Shown here: positions 56,738 through 64,000 of the stretch, in pieces
How the letters are laid out: each line of letters starts with the position of its first letter
Numbering within the stretch: the stretch's first letter is position 1
Source of the DNA: Batkoa obscura
Taxonomy: Eukaryota; Entomophthoromycota; Entomophthoromycetes; Entomophthorales; Batkoaceae
Direction: 5' to 3'
NCBI GenBank assembly: GCA_030770535.1
Contig: JASVEC010000020.1
Coordinates: forward strand, 496,001-560,000
DNA length: 64,000 nt
Notes under the pieces: generated by a model
What the model was told of the DNA's origin: nothing
Databases searched by the model: none
What the model saw: the letters and a program-made list of their open reading frames with translations, nothing else
Translations under genes and position numbers: made by a program

Positions 56738-56895
56738 CTAATAATCAGAATCGGAATTAACTTCCAATTCTATTGTAGAATCCATCAAATCTTCAGATGA
56801 TTTGGAAATCATTTTTAAACTATTGTTAATATTAGATTTAATATTTAACAAACAATCATTAGTGGATAAACTACGTTGTCGAAAATTATTAATGC

Positions 56896-56947
<52 letters not shown>

Positions 56948-57719
56948 GTTATTATTATTATTATTATTGTCATTCTGATTATTATTCCCGATATTCCTAC
57001 TTGATCCTTGTCTTAAATACTGTTGCTTATTTAATACTCCATTAAGTGATTCATTTTTTAAATTAGTTTGTAATCTACTTGTATTCCCATTAATAATATT
57101 GTTATTACTCCTACTATTATTGATTTTTGATAAAGAATCAAATTCTAAATGAATTAATTGTCTTAATTCTTCGGTACTAGTAAATGAAGGTATAGTTGTA
57201 CAGGAATTAAATTCATCTTCAAATTCACTATCTGAAGATAATTCTCTTTCATTATTATTATTACGATTATTATTATTATTATTATTTAATTGATTTCTAA
57301 ATACATTAAAAGATTGGGACCTTTCTCTATTAATTTTTGTAGGTTTATTATGTGGTTGAGCTGAGAGTATAATACCATTGGTTTCTACTCGAGATATTGT
57401 CGTTTTGGTTGGTCGTCTTAAATAAGGTAAACGTTGTGGTGATTTTATATCATTCATTGTTGAACTTATTTCACAACTTTTCATTGATGATATATTGTTG
57501 TTATTGATTACTAAAGATTGATTTATTATACTATTTTGTTCATCAAATTTAATGTCTTCTTCATTATCACTTTCATTACTTAAATTATTACTATCACCAT
57601 TTATTTCTTTTAAATCATTGTCTTCAATTGGATCTTTTAATGATATAATTTGACTTGGTTTGTAATCCTCAATATTATTTTGATTATTATTTTGATTATT
57701 ATTATTATTATTATTATTA

Positions 57720-57765
<46 letters not shown>

Positions 57766-59702
57766 ATTGTAATTGTTTTAATTTAAATTCTAATTCTTCA
57801 ATATATAACTGTTGATTAATACATTTTTGTCTATAAGATAAGGGCTGAATACTAGCTATTATTAAATAACTATTATTTTCACTATATTTAAAACCTTTAG
57901 ATATCTAATTTAAATTAAATTAATATGTTATTATTATTAGATTAATATTTAATAACAAATAATAAAATTACCAATGAACCCACTCTACAGAATTGTCTAA
58001 ACCCATTACTATCTCCCACTTTCATATCAAAAGTAAACTCTCTTATTATTGAATCTGATCGATTAGGATGTTTCTATATAATTAAATTAAGTTAATTATA
58101 AAATATACAATAAAAGATGATTTAATAATTACCAATTCAATACGAATATTATATTTACTTAATTGTATATTTCCAGATAATAAATGAATCTTTAAACAAA
58201 CATAACTTGATTTTGTTGTTGTTGATTCTATTATAATATATATATTAGTTATTTCATTTATTATTATCAAATATTTACCTATTAAACTAGACTCTAATTT
58301 CCATTTTAAACCAGAATCAATAATAATATCGGATTCAAATAATGTATCACTATTATTCTCATTAAAACTAAAAAAATAAAAATTTTGTTAATTTTATCTT
58401 TAATAGACAATCATAATGAACTTACTAACACTCTGGTATATCAAATTCAAACGATTTAAAATTAGGTAAAAAATCTTTTTCAAATGTCATATCTACATTA
58501 ATATCATCTCCTGGATTTTGTACAATTACTTGCTCTACCTAAATAATAGTTTATATTAATATTGTTATACTTTAAAATTACTATACCAATTTACTTTTTT
58601 TAATAAATGAATTACTTGTTCATCTGATTGTAATACTTTAACTTTAGATTTATTGTTAACTATCATATCTAAACTATCAATAGTTGATAATAGAAAATTG
58701 GATTGCTTTATTAAGCTATTTCTTTGAGCTAAAAAAAGAAGAATATTATTAAAATTGATTATAATAATAATATAATTCAACTTACAAAATAAAACACGGT
58801 GTTTTTCTCTTAATTGTTGTTCTAGATTAGCTTTATATTTATTAATTAAATTAATCAATTCTCTATCAGCCTAAAAACAAAAGAGAAATTATTAGAGATC
58901 GAAAACATAGAAGCAATCATTTTTTACTTACTTCGATTTTGGAACTATTACAATTATGTATTTTTTTATCAATTTCCTTCACTTTTTTATTAAATTTAAC
59001 CATTCTCTTTTTTAAAGCTGATAAATAGATTTCAATACTTTCAATTCTTTGCTCATAAATAACTTCAATTTTTTCGAATTTATGCTCTTTATGCTGATAG
59101 AATAAAACCTCATTAATTTTTTCATAGAATTAAAAATCGTTCTAAATCTTACTTTATCCCCAAACATACCACAATCCGAGCAGATAGGTATATCACAAGT
59201 ATGACAGTAATAATTCATAATAGTTTGATGTTCAGTACATGTATCGCTATCTTCCATTCTTGTTGTTAACGCTGTTTTTAAATGCTATATTAAATAAATA
59301 AATCATAATTCTAAATTCTAAATTACCACTTACCTCTTGTAACTCATCAATAAATCTACAAGGAATTAATTGAGATTGGTCAATATTAGCTCGACAATGA
59401 GGACATTCTTCTTTTTGTTCACGTAACCATTTCTATTATTTTAAAAAATATTTTATTAAAATTGAAAATTGAAAATAAATAAAATTCTTTTTCACCTTAA
59501 TACAAGCTTCACAACAAACTTTGGAACATTTGGGGCATAAATTAGGAGATTTTAAGTTACTTAAACATATATAACATTTAAATACTTCTTCAAACCAATT
59601 TGAGTGAATATTGAAATTGTTGATTGTTGATAAACTATCCATTCCTTCACGATCTCTTTTATCTTCTCCATCAATTATCCGTTTACTTTTACTAAAGCCC
59701 AT
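56738..59702 (-). CDS. TRIM37-type RING / B-box / MATH ubiquitin ligase
   Basis: About eleven exons. The N-terminal RING reads EEVFKCYICLSNLKSPNLCP, CSKVCCEACIK, then across an intron KWLREQKEECPHCRANI, almost motif for motif the human TRIM37 RING. A B-box follows (CTEHQTIMNYYCHTCDIPIC, GDKHKEHKF) with I-Y-E-Q-R-I, then a coiled coil (about 59050-58600). A MATH domain follows (SGLKWKLESSLI, SGNIQLSKYNIRIELV, SIIREFTFDMKVGDSNGFRQF). The C-terminal third is low-complexity with two long Asn runs (about 57690-57770 and 56893-56985) and an acidic end (VNSDSDY). TRIM37 proteins are E3 ubiquitin ligases, known in animals for control of centriole assembly and histone H2A ubiquitination. What this one does in a fungus is unknown. 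Confidence 0.88.
56893..56985. repeat. (ATT)n microsatellite coding for Asn run
   Basis: A near-perfect triplet repeat inside the TRIM37-type gene, with a second one at about 57690-57770. Read on the minus strand both give AAT codons (Asn). Confidence 0.85.
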
Positions 59703-60812
59703 ACCGATATTAAAATTGGTATTAAATTATTAAAATAAGATTAATACAAAGTTAAAAAGTAACAACATAAGTCAAAATGGAAAGCTTTTTTAGTTTTATT
59801 ATGGTGTTATAATTCAAATTCAGTTATAAAATTCTTTTAAAAATAGTAGTTAACGCTTTAGATCGACACACTTTATGCAAATTCAATTGGCTAGATTCCA
59901 AATTGATTGTATAATAGTTAAATTTAAGGTTATGATTTTTAAACGTGGTAAATTACTAATCTAATTCAATAAAATCTAAGCAATATTTAAAATAGTTTAA
60001 TTTGTTTTATTTAAAAATAAATGTTATCTTATAATTACATGAACTGTTGCTTTTTGATAACATTTTCATTATAATAATGACAAATTAAAATATTACAAAT
60101 ACTGATCAGAATTAATAGAATAAAATATCAATTTGGAATGTTCTTAAGTGACTGCTCTATTTTTATATCAGTTTTTTATTCTTTGGTAAAAAGTTATTTT
60201 TAAATTATGATAATTGAATTCTAGCACTAGTGTTCTTGTTTGTGCTATTATTACTCAAAATGCACTATTATTTGGTTATAAATAAATACTACTAAACATT
60301 TATTTGTTTATTTATTTGAAATCCATTTATAATGTTAATGAGAATAAATATAAACAAATATAGTTTATAAAATTAGTTCCTAATTATTAAATGGTATGAT
60401 AAACTCGATTTTGACTAAGAGAATCCGAATAATGAAGTTTTTTTAATTATAGCACTAATATTTTTATCGAATGTTAAACGGAGTTATTTATAAATATTTA
60501 AAATAGTTTAATTATTAACTACCTTACAAATATCTACTTCAACCTAATAAGAACAAAACGAAATAGGATATGAACTTGATTGTACTCTTTAAATGCTATG
60601 ATAGACACAATTGTTAATAATAAAAGTAGTAAAACCCACTATAATAACTACAATCAAATGGAATATGAATTTATAAAAACCTAACCTTTACAGAAGAAAT
60701 AACACTAAAAATAGTAAATGGATGTCCATTTAAGTTTGGTGTTATTGGAGTATTTTAAATAGGTGGTTCCCAATTGCAAAAAATTGGCTACAGTCTAAAT
60801 CTAGATTGAAAC
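59703..60812. other. Intergenic, about 1.1 kb
   Basis: The TRIM37-type gene's upstream region and flank of the tRNA. No gene or repeat copy seen. Confidence 0.4.
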
Positions 60813-60893
60813 GACAGCTACAGGATTTGAACCTGTGCGGGGAAACCCCATCAGATTTCAAGTCTGACTCCTTAACCACTCGGACAAACTGTC
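60813..60893 (-). tRNA. tRNA-Ser (TGA), second identical copy
   Basis: The same 81 bases as at 52438-52518. The flanks differ. The minus-strand T-run terminator is weaker and farther off (TTTTTT near 60780). Confidence 0.95.
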
Positions 60894-61013
60894 TTAAACT
60901 GATAAATATTCCCTAGAATTATTAATTTTAATCTAATAATTTACTCTATAACAATTATAATAAAGGATTATACTAAAAACCAGTATACTAGTATTATCTA
61001 AGTATAAACATAT

Positions 61014-61110
61014 GGGGGATACATTTTTTTGTTTATGAATTTTACTAACAGTCTTTCTGCTCAAATAGCACTTAAGAATGGAAAAAGTAATGAAATCAAA
61101 ATACATCCCC
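61014..61110 (-). mobile_element. Short GGGGATG inverted-repeat element (MITE-like)
   Basis: Starts GGGGGATACAT and ends ACATCCCC, flanked by ATAT on both sides. Body blocks are present (GAATTTTACTAACAG, CTGCTCAAATAGCAC). Confidence 0.87.
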
Positions 61111-61963
61111 ATATTTCTAATATGCCTCTAAATTTTATGGATTATATTATAATAATCATCTTTATAACTTTTTATTATAAACTCAACTTTTAAGAAGTTA
61201 TTGAAATTCATTTATTTTCTGAGATTTTAATTCAATTGATACAACTTTTTTTATAAATACATATATTCTAGTTTTTAATATTATAATTGTTTGTTGAATA
61301 TTATTGATTTTATTAAATCATTTTTAATGCAGTTATGTCATTTAAAGTTAGGCTATTTTATAAAATAGTAAGTATTAATATCAAAAAATACAATTTTTTA
61401 AAGTTAATTGAATTTTTAAGTACATTAAAATATTAATATACTTAAACGATTTAAAATCAGTATACTTATTGTATTTGTTTTCTATTCCTATTATGATTAT
61501 AATAATATAGTTACTTTTTCAGTATCTAGTAAATTAGTTTTAAGAAAGAGGTTTCAGTATTAGAACTTTTCCCAGTAAAAACAAATCCGCAAAAATAAAA
61601 CATTAAGAAATTCTTAAGCCCCTCACTTAATAACTCATTCAGAATTTACTTTTGTTTATATGCTAAATTTAGTGCTATTTCTCCTTATTGTTAAATTAAG
61701 ATAAAAGCTTCCCCTATTTACTATCAATAGTTTAAATAGTTCAATATTCAAAAAATATTTATCTACATAAAAACTTCAAATTTATATTAATTTATCACTA
61801 ACCAATGGTTAAAACGATAACAAACAAGCTTTAAAATTGAACTAGGACAATAAAACGAAGAATATAACTTTATATTGAACTCAGAAAAACCGAAAAAAAT
61901 AAAAAGGGACACTTTTTTAATATTAAGGATGCTGAATACAAAACATAAAAAAAAACGAAAACT
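61111..61963. other. Intergenic, about 850 bp
   Basis: 3' side of the casein kinase gene. No gene or repeat copy seen. Confidence 0.4.
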
Positions 61964-63708
61964 CTATCTACCACAAAATGGAAACAGTTTACCCCAACAT
62001 GATGTTTTACTTTCTTCATTTTGATCCATATGTGAAGTCGTAAATGGATTCTGTGATTTATTTAAGGGTGTCGATGTCAATGCAGCAGAATTCATCGGGG
62101 TTGCTTGATAGGCACTTGCTTCATTATTTACTTGATAAGATTCCCTACCTTCCATTGGATATTTATTTGACACTTCAAACCTAGGTGATATTGGGCTAGA
62201 GACCACATTAGGTAATTGATTGATAGGCTTAGGACTAAATGCACTGGTATTATTGCCGCTGGGACCACGTTGTAAACTTGGTCTGGGGGTATTAATATCG
62301 GTATGTTTAGAGACATTCGAAGTAGCACCAATTAATAAGCTTTCATTTTGAGCATTTAAAAGTTTTGAAGTACCTAATGTAGCTTGTCTGGTTAATTTGT
62401 CACCTGAATTAATATTGGATGCTCTATTGATCTTAGTCTCACTCATCTTACCCTTTAATAACATCCAATCATACACACCATCATCTAACTCATTACTATT
62501 ACTCAACACCCTTTCAAATAAATTTATTAACTGATCGTATTCAGGTGTTTCTTCAAACCCTAATTTTCTGACATAGGTTAAATAAGTTGCAAACTCTTCT
62601 GGAAATCCTCGACATAACTCTTCGATTCCCGTTGTTTGTTTCTTTTCTCCAATCTTTTCATACTTTTGTTTATTTGTAGCTGCTTTTAATCCTTGCCATG
62701 GGAGCGATCCTCGTAAAAAGTACATAAAGACATGCCCTAAAGATTCAAGATCATCTCGACGCGATTGTTCTATTTAAATCTTAATATTCAATTTCATCAA
62801 CTTATACCCTTTCTTACCTCGTCCTAAATGGGTATTGATACTCATGTATCTAGCAGTGCCACTTAAACTTTTTCTTTCTCTGTACGGGATGTGCTGCTTT
62901 GTTTTTGGATCTCTATAAAACTTAGCCATACCGAAATCAATCATAAACACCATATTAGCATTTGGTGTAGAGGGATGACCAATCATGAAATTGTCCGGTT
63001 TAATATCCCGATAAATTAAACTTTTTTCATGAACTGATTGAACGCGTGCTATCTGGATAAAATATTGAATTAATTGAATAGAGTTAATTGGACAAAGTTG
63101 TAATTACCATATTCTTAGCCAACATAGCCACCGTTTTAATACTAAATTTGCGTTGGCATAAGTCAAATAAATCTTCTAAACTTTTTCCTAATAGATCAAT
63201 GCAAAGTAAATTGTGTTGCCCCTCAGTCCCAAAGTAGTACACTGCTGGGATACCCTCTATTTGAATGTAAAGTTAATAAATACTGGTCTTTATTATTTAT
63301 AAATTTAAATATTACCAGTTCCCTGAAGTATTTTATAGGTTCTATATTCGTCTTTTAATTGCGGGGCATCAGATTTTTTAGATTCCTAATAACAAAAATC
63401 AGTTTATCACTTCATTTTTAACAGTAGTGTTATAAATTACAAACTTGATCGCTACAGGTTGGTTATTTAACATATTTACCCCTATAATATCAAAGTTAGA
63501 ATGACATCAAAATGAAAAAGATCTCGATAGTATCATACTATCAACTGGATAGTCACCTACCTTCATAGATCACTCCAAAACTACCCTCCCCAATCTTTTT
63601 ACCCACTCTATAGTGAACACCTATGATGTTTGGTGAGCCCATCCCCATCGCTGAAGAAGCACCCAAGTTGGCTATCGTATGGTTATTACTCTGTCGATTT
63701 ACTGGCAT
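61964..63708 (-). CDS. YCK2: Casein kinase I, plasma-membrane Yck type
   Basis: A Ser/Thr kinase of the Yck1/Yck2 group, acting at the plasma membrane in nutrient-sensor signalling, septins and endocytosis. About six exons, starting [16 protein letters not shown]. The kinase domain has the Gly loop [10 protein letters not shown], the catalytic loop [20 protein letters not shown], and the CK1 signature [19 protein letters not shown]. An intron comes next, then [20 protein letters not shown] and [11 protein letters not shown] Ser/Pro-rich tail (about 140 residues) ends [11 protein letters not shown]. The classical yeast C-C palmitoylation end is not present. Two single Cys residues near basic and aromatic residues might serve instead (inference). 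The symbol reflects the group, not a proven orthology. Confidence 0.9.
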
Positions 63709-64000
63709 TTTGTCTTATATGAGTTAAGGTTAAATTATTAACTAATTCAAGGCGGTCGTAGTAATAAAAAAATAATTATATCAAACTGAGAGTAATGAAA
63801 GTGGTAGATTATAGTATTATAGTGTAAAGTATATAATAAAAGTATAATAAACGTAAATAATATTGGCTAAAAGTAAACGTCAATTGTATTAGTAGTAGTA
63901 TTAATTGAGCTATTGATGTCAGTGTATAATTCGTAGTGAATTATTTTAAGTTTGGTTGACTACTTTTAAAAAAAGGGGAGTTGAAATTATAATTTTTATA
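63709..64000. promoter_or_regulatory. Casein kinase upstream region
   Basis: 292 bp upstream of the start codon, A+T-rich, with no clear box that I can assign. Confidence 0.35.

Overview
The window is nuclear DNA from a fungus. It is very A+T-rich by eye. Most genes carry short introns (about 40-70 nt, GTA... to ...TAG), and NAA25 has about twenty. The gene set is fungal: an ATG27 homologue, OPI3-type methyltransferase, a SUN-family wall protein, YCK-type casein kinase I, RRP8, ARV1 and OCT1. A clear TRIM37-type RING/B-box/MATH protein, a LEA-2 protein, high intron density and expanded F-box/LRR genes suggest an early-diverging (zygomycete-grade, possibly entomophthoralean) fungus. That placement is inference.

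Layout. 1-2.8 kb: an F-box fragment at the edge, then a decayed, intron-containing copy of dUTPase. 2.8-9.8 kb: RAD51, tRNA-His, OCT1 (mitochondrial intermediate peptidase), a PhyH-type dioxygenase and the functional dUTPase. 10.8-18 kb: three intact F-box/LRR genes and one decayed copy. 19-24.7 kb: a SUN-family wall protein, VPS23/TSG101 and a large secreted Cys-module protein. 26.8-34.6 kb: a dense block of SEC61 alpha, an aldo-keto reductase, ATG27, IST3, a LEA-2 protein and a sepiapterin-reductase-like SDR. 35-47 kb: F-box genes and pseudogenes around an unknown coiled-coil gene, IMP2 and OPI3. 47-49.4 kb: RRP8 and ARV1. 49.4-52.4 kb: a gene-poor stretch crowded with a short inverted-repeat element. 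52.4-64 kb: tRNA-Ser, NAA25/MDM20, TRIM37, a second identical tRNA-Ser and a YCK-type casein kinase I.

Two kinds of dynamic DNA stand out. One is an F-box/LRR family with four intact genes and four decayed copies. The other is a short MITE-like element of about 99 bp with GGGGATG/CATCCCC ends, present in about 18 copies. It sits in gene-poor or F-box-bearing stretches and in two cases lies inside F-box pseudogenes. One of those insertions shows an exact 4-bp target duplication (ATTA).

The housekeeping genes do not form one pathway. ER functions recur (SEC61, OPI3, ARV1), as do mitochondrial proteases (OCT1, IMP2) and wall or surface proteins. Exon boundaries were inferred by eye from splice signals and family similarity.
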